A stretch of DNA of 64,000 bases from Rhizomucor pusillus (GCA_900175165.2 FWWN02000254.1:62001-126000), one strand, 5' to 3'; shown: positions 32,200 through 44,108, counted from the first letter of the stretch. Made by a program: numbers and translations. Notes: generated by a model from the sequence alone, not told the origin.

Positions 32200-35100
32200 A
32201 TGGGTATCGAAAAGTTCTTCACGCCCGCAAATCAAGCAAAGAAGGTGGGGAATTGCGTGTACATAATCTTGGCTATGTGATCAATCCATTATTGACTCTC
32301 TTGCTCCCGACGCGCTTCGCAGCAGCAGCAGACCACCACTAGAGATTCCGGTAAATAACGCAAACCCATCGTCACAGTTTTACGCAATACGCTGACGTTT
32401 GCTGGGGTAGATAAAGCCAAGGCTGGAAAGTCAGCAGAAACCTCGTACGTTTCTTTCTTGTTTGTGCTTCTTGCCCGCCCGCAGTAGCAGTATCTAATTA
32501 TGGCAAAAAGCAGAGCGAAGCAATCCGCAGAGACTCGAAAGCGCAAACAACACAACGAGGACGATGCAGTGAAGAAGGAGGAAAAACCATTGAAAGCAGC
32601 AGATACATCTAGCAACGTTGCGACAAAGGCAGCAGCAGCAGCGGCAGCACCAAAGAAGAGGAAGAAAAAGAATGATGATGATGATTATTTCGAACCCATT
32701 GAAGGATTTGAAGATGAAGAACAGGAAGCACCGGCAATTGCAAGAACCGCACGAAATACCAAACAAAAACAGAAAGAAGAAGATAAGGAGCAGGAGGATG
32801 CCGGCGATAACAAGAATAAGAAGAAGAATTTCTACCAAGCACTTAACCGAGAAGGACCTCGCGCGCTCGGCACCCGACCTTTGCCGGTGGGAGAGGAGAA
32901 TTGTTTGGGAGGCTATACGTTCGTCTTGTCTGGAGAGCTAGAAACCATGACAAAGGAGACCGCTTCGGATCTGATCAAACGTTACGGAGGGTAAGGCCAA
33001 CGAGGAATCTAGAGTTGGTATGCACAGAAATTGATGTGGTACAAAATTGTAGACGGATAACAGGAGCCGTGAGCGGCAAGACAACATTCTTACTCAGAGG
33101 GCGCGATGCGGGCGAGACAAAGACTGCAAAAGCAAAACAGTTGGGCACCAAAATTTTGGACGAAGATGATTTCTATGAGCTCTTCAAAACTGAGAAAGCC
33201 AAGAGCTACGATGAACCCGCGCCTGCAAAAGGCAAGGCGAAAGGAATTGCTGCAAAGGGTAAAACATCAGCAGCAAAAGCCCACGCCGAAGAACAGCTGC
33301 AAACAGCTGAGCCAGAAAAGTCAGTTGATATATGTGACATATACACATAATATCATCCTCATTCTCTGAACTTTTTTTTTACCAGAGCGGGTGATCCCAC
33401 TTCTAACTCTAACTTGTGGACAGAAAAATATAAACCAAAGACAATTAAGGATATTATAGGTAACAAGGAACTCGTCCGCAAAATTTCGGCTTGGATGGAA
33501 AACTGGTCAGTGAAGCAGCAGACGTGATACTTTTTGAAAGTTAAACTAAAACGTTTTGGTGCAGGCAATCGAGCATGGAGAAGGGATTTCCTATCACCAA
33601 GGACAACGATGGCATTTCGTCTTACCGCGCGTTGCTTCTGAGTGGACCTCCTGGCATTGGCAAGACTACAACAGCTCACGTCGTTGCTCGCACTTATGGA
33701 TACGAACCGCTCGAATTCAATGCAAGTGATGTGCGCAGCAAGAAGGTTCTAGAGGTAAAGAGCTTACATACAATCGTCTTATGCACGCATTTTTACTGAA
33801 TAATATGTAGGAAAACATTACGGAAATGCTTGATAACAGAACCATGACGGAATTTTTCAGGGCAGATAAGGGAAAGCAAACAGATCAAGTAAGTTTGGAT
33901 TAATTGGATGCCATAGCTATTGGCTGGAAAGTTACCATCTTTGGCTAGCAGGAAACAATTACACCAAAAGGCAAGAAGGTTGTCCTTATTATGGATGAAG
34001 TTGATGGCATGTCGAGCGGTGACCGGGGAGGATCTGCAGAGTTGGCACAAATGATTAGGAAAACCAAGGTGAGTCCTATCATTGATTGATCTCATCGTTC
34101 TGGTCTCACCCCTAATTTTTATAGATTCCTGTTATTTGTATCTGCAACGACGTCCGCGCTCAAAAGATACAGCCTCTGCTTCGCGTATGCTACGATGCAC
34201 GTTTCAAGAGGTATGTATTTGCTACGGCGAATATTCTGAGATGAGAATGAACATTAACCACCAATCATAAATATTGCAGAACACCTGCCCAACAGTTAAG
34301 ATCACGTATCATGACTATTGCACACAGGTGAGTACTTGGACTCCTGATAGGTTTAATGCACTGTATTAATGGAAGACTTAGAGAGAAACTCAACATTCAA
34401 CCAAATGCCATCGATGAGCTTGTGCAAGCAACCCGGAATGATCTACGACAGATTATCAATATCCTGTCAACGTATCGGATCTCAAAGAGTAGTCTCAATT
34501 ACGATGAAGCTAAATTACTGTAAATATGCCAGGTTGTCGTTTTACGTGATATAAATTGATTCACATGCTTTTCTAGTGGAAAGAGTAACGAGAAATATAC
34601 GCAAATGACTATTTTTGAGATTCCAATTGCTTTGCTGAGCGGTGCAAGTTGGAGAAGCAAAAGCTTGAATGAAAAATACGAGATTTATTTCCACGACTAT
34701 TCCCTTTCACATCTGATGATGTTTGCAAGTATCAAAGTCGGGTTACATGGGAGATTTCTATTAATCCATTCATTGTAAATATAAATAGGACAGTTACATC
34801 AAGAGCGATCCCGGAAAGGCGGCCAGAACAGCCAAAAGCCAAAACCCAAGCGACATTGAATGCAATAAGCTTAAATTGATAGCTCAGGCTGCTGAAGCAA
34901 TCGCAGATGGAGACTTGATTGACACAAAGATCCACGGGTACGACGGCGTTGATATCCATTTATGCTCATTGATAATTTTAACGCGTTGCTTGTTCAATTG
35001 CCTTTAGATCTGTCCAGCAATACTCGCTTATGCCTGTGCATTCCATATTCTCATGCGTACGACCCGCTTACTACATGGAAGGCAGCTTGGCTGGCTTCAA

Positions 35101-35826
35101 ACCTTTCTTCCCGTCGTGGCTGGGCCAGAACTCAAAAGCCATGAAACACAACCGCTTGCTGAATGATATCCGCAATCGTATGCGCGTCCATACCTCTGCA
35201 AACAGATCCGAAATCAGGGCAAACTATGTCCCGACACTGAGCGATCGCATCTTTGGCAATATCAAGGAGGTAACGAAAGACCTTCATGCTCCTCCCACAT
35301 CAAAGCAATGTATTTGATATCAATGATACATTTCTCCAGGAAGAGTACGACGACGCGATGCGAATTATGGATAATTACTATCTGGACAGAGAAAACCTTG
35401 AAGCGTTGAGCGATCTCCACGTAGGACCAAAGAAACCCATGTCCCAGCTTTCGGCAAAGGCAAAGACAACGTTTACAAAACTGCAAGTGATCCTTGTGCG
35501 GTGCAGAATACGACAGCGAGAAACTAATATGTCTATCTAATAGGTATAATTCCGAGACCCATCCGACGTTGTTCCACGTGGCAGGCGCACCGATCAAGAA
35601 AGCCGCGCCTGCAGCGCCAGCTGAAGACATTGAAAATGAACTCTTTGAGGAAGAAGTCGACTACGGCGAAGACGTGTCGGAAGAAGAAGAAGAAGATATT
35701 AAAGGCGACAAATTTATCAAACAAAGCGAGAACCGCAAGCGGAAACAGCAGCAGCAGGAAGATGATGATAGCGAGGCCAAAGCATCTACATCCCGTCCAA
35801 GGCAAAAGCGTAAAACTCGCAAGTGA
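32200..35826 (+). CDS. RFC1: Replication factor C large subunit (RFC1)
   Basis: RFC1 is the largest subunit of the clamp loader that places PCNA on primer ends. Exon 1 (32200-32244) starts [15 protein letters not shown], with the typical N-terminal PCNA-binding-like IxKFF. Short exons at 32323-32350 and 32411-32444 follow; exon 4 starts at 32511, the only acceptor that keeps phase. Then come a basic acidic-linker region and a BRCT domain ([50 protein letters not shown]). The AAA+ core has [17 protein letters not shown], Walker [30 protein letters not shown], Walker [19 protein letters not shown] and sensor 1 [10 protein letters not shown]. The C-terminal region has [23 protein letters not shown] and an acidic/basic tail. 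About fifteen exons; essential motifs intact. Confidence 0.95.
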
Positions 35827-36480
35827 AAAAATTGGCTTGTAATTTTTGCAGATGAAATTTATTATCTTTTTGGCAGCAAGGGAAATAATAAAGTGTGCGA
35901 TTTAGTAGCAGCGTATAATACTCCAGATCATTGTTAGCCTTTCCACCCCTTTTCCGCGCCGCGATTCCTACACACGAATCGAAACCAGGTCAACACTACC
36001 ATCAACGTTAAGACTGCGATTGAATCCTTGGTATCGAATTCAATCACAGTCTTTATCATTTTTGCACTATTCATATTCACCTCGCTCGCTCGCCAGCCAA
36101 AATAGAATTTTTTAAAAAAAAAAAAAACTCCCATTCGCGTTTCACCACTCTTCTCTTCTTCAAATCTTCTCCATCTTCAATACCCGCTAGCCGTACCAGT
36201 GTGCCGATTTGCTGGAGCTGGTGTACCGCATTTGGCGCATTGCGTTCGTTTTGCAAAGTTGTGGAAATTGCACAGACCGTTAGGGCACGTCCAATCGCCT
36301 ATTCTCTCACGTTAATAGCCATCCACAATTTCTCACATTATACGTTGCAGCAGCGCTTACCTGGAAGACTTTCGTGAGCGGGAGAAATAGATGCTGCGTG
36401 GTGGGTCGAAGGTGTTGCCGTAGCCCTTAAATGTCGCGTCAACTAAACTGTACAGATAACATTGTAAATAACAATCAACC
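35827..36480. other. Convergent intergenic region with an orphan RanBP2-type zinc-finger exon
   Basis: Between the stop of RFC1 (plus) and the first stop of the Nrp1-like gene (minus). Minus-strand sequence at about 36187-36300 encodes GDWTCPNGLCNFHNFAKRTQ then CAKCGTPAP, a complete RanBP2 finger ending in a stop after TASGY. It is probably a 3' exon of the Nrp1-like gene, but its reading frame did not connect with the upstream ORF by eye (see findings). A run of about 15 adenines lies at 36115-36126. Confidence 0.5.
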
Positions 36481-38617
36481 TTACCAGTACCGATCGCTGG
36501 CACGATAGCCAGCAGAGCTGTAGGCTGCTGCTGCCGGTTGTTGTTGGCCATAACCTCCGTTGCTGACTGGTTGGTATGCATTGTGTCCGTAGGATGCAGG
36601 CGGTGCGGCGTAGGTCGAATGACTCGGTGTGTAGCTGTAGGGCTGAGCTGGCTGTGGCGGTGGTATAGCCGCTGGCCCTCCATATGTCTGCCTAGCCGGC
36701 GGAGGAGGACCAGGTCGCGGTGTCTGGCACTTGAAACAAATGGATCTTGATGCGAAATTTTGGAAGTTACACGAAGGGTTAGGACAATACCAATCGCCAG
36801 GTCGAAAAGCTGGCGGAGGCGGGCGTCCGTAACCACCGTGCATAGGCGGCGCCGCTGAAGGATGGCTGTAGGAAGGTGGTGGTCCAGAAGTACTTGGTGG
36901 TCGTGGCGTCTGACATTTGTGGCACTGGAGCCGAGATGCATAGTTATGGAAACCGCAAGAGTAGTTGGGGCAAATCCAGTCTCCAGGAGTGAACCGCTGT
37001 GACGGGTGAGAGTGATGAGCACCTGAAGAAGGTGGGGCAGGCTGGTTGAGTGCAGCCGGGCTTGGCGATGGGTTTTCGGTATTGCATTTGTAGCAAGTAC
37101 GTCGAGATGCATAGTTGTAAAATTTGCAAGAAGGACAGTTCCAGTCTCCAGGACGCAGTGTCCTGCCTTTTGGTTGTAGTGGAAACGGCACAAGCATACT
37201 TCCAGCTGCATCGATCACTCTTTGGCTGCTTGGTGATACTTCGATGGCTCGGTCGCTCAAGCAGCGACCATTCAGTGACAAGGCACGCATTGCATCTGAA
37301 TGTGTTTGAAAGACTACGAAGCCAGCCACATTAGGTTTGGAGTGGTCGCTCGTTTGGATCATCCAGGTGGCGGTAGGTCGCAGACCGTTTGAGGAAAACC
37401 AAGCATCGACTTCGCCTTGAGTGACTTCAAATGGAAGACCGGCCAGGTGGATAACTTTGGATTCTTCTCTTTTGAACTGCTGGAGATCGGCATTGGTATC
37501 AATTGGATGCGCAAAGACATCAGGATGTTGGAATCCAGCAAGATATCGCATAAGGTTGACAACTGTCAAACACGTTGCAAGACCAGCGGTTGGTTGCGTT
37601 GCACGCTGAACACGGAACGCTTCGCACAAGTCCTTCAAATTCATCGATCGCAAGCTCATTTCAGGGTGGTGAACTTGCCAGCGCTGGATTTCTTGCTTGA
37701 TATCAAACATTCTGCAGTATGCAAGGTATCCAGGAAGTTCGATTCCCTTATCTTGCGCTTCTCGTGGCAGCTGGATACGAAGAGTCCATGCGCCGTGAGA
37801 AACAAAGCAGTAGGTGAACTTGTCGGCAATCTCATTTTCAATGTAGTCTTGCAAGACTTTGATGGCATCGCGGAGACCTCCTGCATTTTCGAGAATTTCG
37901 GGATAGATACCGGTTGCTTGCGTACATTGGCTCGTCACTGGAGTACGCTCGGGCTTTACATAGGTCTGCCGCGTATCAACAATGGTCATTTCCTTGGCGT
38001 TTACAACGACAAACGATAATTCTATGTATCATCAACTCATTTTTAGCTCTTTTCATTGTTTGACAACAAAACGAAAGGATCCTTACCAATAATTTCGGCA
38101 TTTTCCTACAGCAGCGACGATTATGTTAGCTAAACCTGTCAGATAGCATTGAAAAAAAACTTGCCTTTGTAACTTGCTGGACATGATTTCCTGGGAAATC
38201 GTCAGAGTTAGTCGCAACATTGACAATGACAAAGCGTTCAAAGGGAACAGCAGTCTCGATAGGCGGCAGTTTCGAAAATGAGGCAATCTCGCTTTCTGCA
38301 GAATTTTGGTTGACCTCCTTCTCTTGATCGCCTTGTTCGTCAACTGTGACACCGACTGAGAGGCTAATGTAGTTTTCATCTTGATCGGGCTGCATGGTCG
38401 TGCCAAAGCTAGTGGCCGTCTCTTGTCTCTGCTGGATTGTCAGATTTTCAGTGTCACTACTCTGACTCTGCTGTTGTTGTTGTTGTTGTTGTTGTTGTTG
38501 CTGCTGCTCTGCTTGGGATTCCTCTGCATTCTCCTCTAGATGGAGCTTCTTGTTTTCTGGATTTTCAGTGTCGTTATCTTCGGCTCTGCGCTTTCGGCCC
38601 GGAAACAGAAGGTCCAT
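36481..38617 (-). CDS. NRP1: Nrp1-like RNA-binding protein: inactive exonuclease fold, RRM, RanBP2 zinc fingers
   Basis: Yeast Nrp1 is a cytoplasmic stress-granule RNA-binding protein with this same order of domains. Exon 1 (38617-38165) has a nuclear-type basic start, poly-Q, and begins a DEDDh-like exonuclease fold (PFERFVIVNVATN). A 19-nt micro-exon (38105-38087, ENAEII) follows, then exon 3 from 38021 continues ELSFVVVNAKEMTIVDTRQT and YVKPERTPVTSQCTQATGI. The usual acidic catalytic pair (DxE) is absent (NVATN), so the fold is probably non-catalytic. An RRM follows (KVIHLAGLPFEVTQGEVDAW, AGFVVFQTHSDAMRALSLNG). Three RanBP2 fingers come next (GDWNCPSCKFYNYASRRTCY, GDWICPNYSCGFHNYASRLQ, GDWYCPNPSCNFQNFASRSI), embedded in a Pro/Tyr/Gly-rich tail. 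The first stop is at 36481; a fourth finger lies further downstream. The first intron (38106-38164) is GC-AG. Confidence 0.88.
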
Positions 38618-38872
38618 GATCTCAGTGAAAGAAGAAAACGGAGTGAAGGAGAGGAAGAAACAAACTCGCTGAAATCTTTTTTCCAGTCTCCCCGAAAATC
38701 AAGGGGTGAGCCCGTTGATAACCAGTAAATAACAAACAATGCAATTAGCAGAAGTCATCATCTCACAAATTATCAGCCTATCCGGAGGTAATAGAATCTT
38801 TATTGTTGTAATTAATCAAAAAGGCATGGATATTGTGGTATTTCCTTGTTATTGCAAAATTGTGTAATTAAC

Positions 38873-40322
38873 TCAAGCACCTTTGAGTGGAGGCAGGAAA
38901 TAACTTTTGTACCTATGAAAACTCTTATTTCTGCGGTGAATATTTATGTGTAAATATCGGACGTCACTACACAGGTCATGATTTATACTTACCGAGCGCA
39001 TGGCTTTCAAGTCTTCATCTAGCTCCACTTGGTTGTGGATGTCAAGTGCTGTACTTGAACTGTAATAACTACTGATGCGTAAAAGAGAACGAGTCAAAGA
39101 CTGCTGCATTCATTGTCACTATCAATGTATCGTTTTATAATAGCCATTTCTTAAAAGAAAAAAGGATATGATCCGCATGTCGACGCCTTGATGCTACTCG
39201 TCTAGAGTTCTGCAAAAACTTGTCAATGTCTATAGCGGCATTACTTGGCGTACTCGATCGTGTCTGTCGTTGATCTTTAGAGTATTTCCGTGTAGTGAGA
39301 CCTAAAGATAGGTCTCCCAAATTAGAGTCTAATGCTATTCTTATCAGCTATGCGTTTTACTCACCGACCAGGTCTTCGTTATCTCTATACTCTTTTATTT
39401 TCTTCCGCTTCTCCTCGATCATGGCAAGCATTGCACGCTTTAATTTTTGCTTCTCTCTCTGGATGGAAAAACTTGGTAAGCTGACATCATTGCTGTGGTA
39501 TACAAATGTTACCTCCGTCTCTTCATCGACCATGCGTAGAGTCTCCTGGAAAATAGAGTCTGCTTGCTTCAGTTGGTACTGCAACAAAAGCGATGCCCTC
39601 TTGATGACTTTGCTGCGTTCTTCCTGCATCTCTGCCAGCTCTTGTTCGAAAACGTAATATCCGCCTGAAGCATACAAATAATAGTCAGTGTATATCTTGA
39701 TCCATTTTTTGCTTTATCTGATCCATACCATGGTGTGCTTTGGCCATATCCAGCTGCAACGCTCTTTGCTTTGTGTAATAGATCCTACATAGCCGCATTT
39801 GTATGTCGGCATATTTTTGGGGAATTACAAAGAGGATACAGAGAAAAACTCACGTGTCCTTGTTATCGAGGAACTCGCGATTTATCTCTTGCATTCGTTT
39901 AGTGTAGACTGCCGCTCGACGTTGGGTACCTTCTATATAACGCAGATCTTGAGTTTGCGCTGTCCCTACTCCAGCAATACACACACAGTACCTTTTACCC
40001 ATGGATTATCATCGTCGTCTTCGTCATAGTTGAACTCTTGTCTCGTACGGCCTGCGTGTTTCGGGGTAGCCGACAAGGCTGGTTGCGAGGCAGCAAAGCT
40101 GTAGTCTTTGTTGTCTCTCCAGTCATGTTTGGTCTTGGACGATGACAGCCTGTAGTAAGGCTCGGGCGGGTTCGCCGGTTGTGGGAAACTGGAAGCCAGA
40201 CTTGAAATGGGAGGCAAAGTCTGCGCGCTTGCCAACAAGGACTTTCGTGAGGATGAATCGCGAGAATGAGCTATGGGTGGCAAAGAGTACCCAGGTGAGA
40301 AAAGGGTATGATCAGAATACAT
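38873..40322 (-). CDS. Probable Sds3/BRMS1-like subunit of an Rpd3L-type histone deacetylase complex
   Basis: Sds3-like proteins are coiled-coil scaffolds that join Sin3 and the deacetylase in nuclear co-repressor complexes. The start at 40322 (MYSDHTLFSPGYSLPPIAHS) begins a Ser/Pro-rich N-terminus with an acidic patch (NYDEDDDDNPW). Next exons give RRAAVYTKRMQEINREFLDN, IYYTKQRALQLDMAKAHHGG, then YYVFEQELAEMQEERSKVIK and RASLLLQYQLKQADSIFQET, and SIQREKQKLKRAMLAMIEEK with RKKIKEYRDNEDL. This helical series, with the E-L-x-x-M-Q-E-E-R and Y-Q-L-x-x-A blocks, fits the Sds3/BRMS1 family. A C-terminal block ALDIHNQVELDEDLKAMR recalls the family's end motif. The stop is at 38875-38873. The junction between about 39190 and 39070 could not be closed in phase. 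Confidence 0.62.
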
Positions 40323-40696
40323 GGCAACGAACGTGATTCTGGTCTGCTGTAAGGGGGCAGGAAAGGAGCAAGAAACACAGAGAGCGGGAAGAAGATTCAT
40401 TCCTGCGCGCGGGGAAGGGCAGCAGTGCTTCGGGTGCCTGAATCCGGTTCGAGGCACGGGCCTCTCTTCCTCTCTCTCCGCGCTTGCAAAATAATTTGCT
40501 TGATAGTGAGCCCTCGCTTTCCCGACGCTAAGATGTTTTGCATCTGGCATATTATCGACCAAAAACGTAAAGCAAAACGCCGCAAACTGTTTGCATCAGA
40601 CGAAGATCACTAAAGATTGCACGACGCGATTCATAAGTTACGGAAAACGAGCGAATAGTCCGACATTCCCCAGCTGCAGCAGCGATCCTCGGCAAA

Positions 40697-41242
40697 TGGA
40701 GGATTACATCAATGCACTCTTGAAAGACAAGACCTGCTGGATAGAAGCATGCACAAAGCTATAACCACATACACTGAAGAAGGAGATAATGGTTACCAAT
40801 CAGCTGCATACACGACATTGAAGCGACGGAAGATATTCGGTATCCATATCATCCAGAATACCATGGTCTTGACTGAATCGTCAATCAAGGATGTACAACG
40901 ATATCGTTTTGTCGAGATCCCACAGTGGATTCGTACGATGTTATCAACCCCAAGCTCGCCCGCATCTTGGACAGTGCAGAATGAAAATTTACTTCATGAA
41001 CTACGGGCAGAAAGCACATCTTGGCATATAGTTGCCAGCAAGCTGAAAAGATCGTACCATGCGTGCAAACCTCACGATATCCGGATGGCTGTCATCCCTA
41101 TCACGTGGGAGAAGCGCATGCGATGGGAGACATAACTCTTGTTGTCGGTTCAACGTCAACGGTGCCATTACTAGGAATAACGGGTAATTCTCGTATTAAT
41201 TCGGTTGCATTCACTCGGACGGATACAAGAGTTTGCGGTTAA
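40697..41242 (+). pseudogene. Frame-broken relic of unknown origin
   Basis: In the frame that ends at 41242, long coding-looking stretches (PEYHGLD, IVNQGCTTISFC, ILAYSCQQAEKIVPCVQTSR, PDGCHPYHVGEAHAMGDITL) are interrupted by several stops (TGA three or more times, TAA). An overlapping frame (40749-41135) is open for 128 codons but also unrecognised. The mixture suggests either a decayed gene or chance. No family assigned. Confidence 0.3.
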
Positions 41243-41409
41243 GCTTTGTCATAATCCTGACCACGGATTTTGGTCTATAAAACCCATACTCCTAACTCTT
41301 TTCTGTGTGAAGACGTAAAGCCCATATACTTAAACTGGCCTTTTAATATGATTCTTCCACATCCCCTTGGAACTTGTACTCATACGAAGGATTTGATCTT
41401 TGAACAGTA

Positions 41410-41451
41410 TATTGTATTGTTTTCTGTTCCTTAAAAGACTGCAATACAATA
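41410..41451. repeat. Inverted repeat, 10-bp perfect arms
   Basis: TATTGTATTG (41410-41419) pairs exactly with CAATACAATA (41442-41451) across a 22-nt spacer. It lies about 260 bp from the end of the transposase fragment and might be part of a transposon end, but no matching partner was located. Confidence 0.55.
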
Positions 41452-41712
41452 CAGGCGAGGAGAGCACTGTGCGACTTGTTCTGCAATAAACCTGTATTTT
41501 CCACCCTGGTCCTATAGCTGGGGGAAGGAGCTGTGTGCTAGCACTTAAACTAGTTGGGGGCATAGGCAACCATCCTAGAACTGCCATGACGCGCTTGGGT
41601 GACCCGAGTTTATCGTAAGGTTGTATTTAATTTGATGGTACCTTGACATATGGGTCGCTTGCACCAATATGGGCCATACCTCTCAAATTGAGTCGACCAA
41701 CTGAACTCCATT

Positions 41713-42060
41713 TTATTTCAAGAGGGCTTTTATAGGCCCCCTTAAACTTGCCAAACAACGGTCCCAGAATGTGAGAGAATATCGTATCCAAGCTTGGCAG
41801 TCCTCGCGAGTTATCAGCTCAGATAGACCCCGAATACGCTCACTGAGCTGCGTATTCTGCCTAATAGAAGCAGGATCCTTGTTGACAAAGCTTTTTAGCT
41901 TGGCCCAGAACTCCTCAGTTGGTTCAAAGAACGGCGAGTATGGTAGCAAGAAAAGAATCTCGTAACCACGCTACAACCCAAAACTTCACACCAGATATTT
42001 TGTGGTGTCAGTCTCGAGCGTTTATGCAGTTGAGGACCTGCATTTTCGCTGACCCGGACC
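41713..42060 (-). mobile_element. Decayed DDE (Tc1/mariner-IS630-like) transposase, C-terminal end
   Basis: Read on the minus strand, the segment from about 41985 down to 41713 encodes RGYEILFLLPYSPFFEPTEE, then FWAKLKSFVNKDPASI, an RIRGLSELITREDCQAWIRY block and SLTFWDRCLASLRG. LPYSPFxxPxEExWxKLK is the diagnostic final motif of DDE_3 transposases and contains the last catalytic acidic residue. Immediately upstream, in another frame, sequence resembling the second catalytic block appears (NAGPQLHKRSR), separated by stops and a shift. No N-terminal helix-turn-helix or first catalytic aspartate was found. I judge it a dead fragment. Terminal inverted repeats were not identified with confidence. 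Confidence 0.7.
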
Positions 42061-42788
42061 AAATTCAATTCCCACCACTGTACTTGACTGAGCTATTCTC
42101 AGTAAGTTCCTTCTGGCACCGGCTTCTTTAACTGACAACGTTATCTCAGACCAACATTGACCCCTTCTCTCTTAGCTTCCGATCCTGTGCGACCAGCAAC
42201 CGGAAGAAAGCGGACGAGTAACGCCGCGCTGTGAAGAGCTCGACCTAGACCCTATCAACAAGGACCTCCACTATCTCATCTTTGTCGTTATTCACTAGCA
42301 AAATATTGGTGTGCTCTACAATTTCGTCTGGAATAATACATTATACTCTCATCTTGAAAGCACGTCAAGGGCATCACGCAGCGTTCGGGATAAGGAAATC
42401 AATAAAAAATATATAAAGTGCTTTTCTGTATGAAGGAACTAGATAGTACTAAAAAATTTAAGATTACATAAAGTGACACGGATACAAAAAGAAAAAGGCA
42501 ATCAGGGTACATAATGGAGTAAATGTGATTATGCCAAGTCATGGTGCGCATGGAGTACCTGAACCCAGTTGGAAGGTCACGGGTATAATCGCAGCAGTGT
42601 TCTAGGCAATAAAGCATCACGCGAACATCGAGGCTATCCTTAAAATTGCTTTCTCACCGTCAGCAAACTTTGATAAAGATGAAAATGCAAGGACGAAAAA
42701 GTTAGCGAATAAGCATTGATGATATGTGTAGGAATCGGTATTTGCAAGGCGGTATAGCAAAGAAAAAAAATAACAAATACGGGCGCCG

Positions 42789-42794
<6 letters not shown>

Positions 42795-42824
<30 letters not shown>

Positions 42825-42825
42825 C
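42795..42825. repeat. (GGCT)n tetranucleotide repeat
   Basis: Seven GGCT units in a row. A shorter run of the same unit occurs at 30967-30986, so this motif recurs in the genome. Confidence 0.9.
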
Positions 42826-43981
42826 CGAAGCGGCGCATCTTCCGAGGAAACAGATTTCTTCTCGGATACACAGCCATGTGGCTTTACAATCGTTGTACTC
42901 CATCCGCGGTTGTTCCAAAAGAGTCAACTTGCCAGCACGAAGTGGGGGGGCATTTCTGTCGGCAGTCATCAATCTTTTTCTAGAGTCAGACTACATTGTC
43001 TGAGCCCGACGTTTTGGAACCCCTGAATAATGAGCAGTTCGGAGGAGCAAGAGCTGCATAGTAGTGAAATCGAGATAAGGGGTTAAGGGATAGGACCATT
43101 GTTTACAGCAAGCCCGGTGACCTTCTCGTGTGTAAAACGTTGCACGGAAAATACCCATTTCTGAGTAGCCGGTTTGTTACCAGCAGAAAGGAGGAGGCTC
43201 TTTTCGGATTCAAAGCCTGGTTCTTCCGCCTGATTGCAGTTGTCCCTGCAGAAATTTGAGTCATTTACTACTAGCCCATATAGGTCTCCATAATTAGCAC
43301 TTTTTTGGATGGTCCGCTCTCTTTTCTGGCTAAACATTAGCAGCGTCGCACCGTGGCTCTCTCGTGAGCATTTCCAACTTGGTTAACAAGGTCGAGAAAG
43401 ATATAACATTGATCACGCGAACGAGAGGCCCATCATCATCGTCGGTTTCCCAGGACCCATTGTATAAAAACAGTTTTTGTTTACGCAGCATGCATTATCG
43501 TCACGGTGAGCTGATGATTGTGCTGCACCAAGAAAAGATCGGTCGGCGTTTCATGTATGCGCTGTATTTTTATTTCATTTACTTGGTTTGATATATAATT
43601 CCAGCAGCAGCAGCAGCAGTAGCATCATCCTGCTTACACCGCACGTGTCACTAGCGCATTTTGACTAAAGAAGAGAAGTTATATGGAGAGTGAGGGTATT
43701 GCATCACTGCTTCGAGTGGCTCGTTGGGTATTTAACTCCAGAAACAATGAGAAAACGCCGTCAAATTAACGAGTTTCTTTGTTTGTCTAAACAACGAGAT
43801 TACCTTTATTTGTGAGCCACGGTGCCGCCAGTCGGACACCAGATTATTTGGTTGCTCATGTTGCACACACTCTCATTGAAAAAGCCCGCTCTATTTCGAA
43901 GCACGAATGAGAGGCGTGTATGACAAACATGCCACGTGCCGGAGTAAGATCGGCGACATTGTACAGATCTGTCCCCACTTG

Positions 43982-43989
43982 TATAAATA
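43982..43989 (+). promoter_or_regulatory. TATA box of the zinc-knuckle microgene
   Basis: TATAAATA lies 120 bp upstream of the ATG at 44109, followed by a pyrimidine-rich initiator region (CCATCCCTTTCCCCTCC) and a C/T-rich leader (44030-44070). This organisation is that of an active fungal promoter and supports real transcription of the tiny gene. Confidence 0.6.
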
Positions 43990-44108
43990 CCATCCCTTTC
44001 CCCTCCGCAGGGGAATCTCGCTCTCATTCAATACGCTTTTTTTTCCTCTTTATCTCTCTAAAGTCTTTACACTTCAAGCCTCTCTAAGCATCAAAACAAC
44101 AACAAGCC

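Larger units (their letters stand above)
40323..44108. other. Gene-poor region, left part (3.8 kb)
   Basis: Contains an unassigned relic frame (plus, about 40697-41242), an inverted repeat at 41410-41451, a decayed DDE transposase fragment (minus, about 41713-42060), a (GGCT)n run (42795-42825) and several unassigned short frames (for example 43083-43337 minus). No intact gene is supported. Confidence 0.55.

Noticed and set aside
40430..40450. GGTTCGAGGC-like sequence resembling a tRNA B box
   Set aside because: No matching A box or cloverleaf arms around it, and it lies immediately upstream of the Sds3-like gene.
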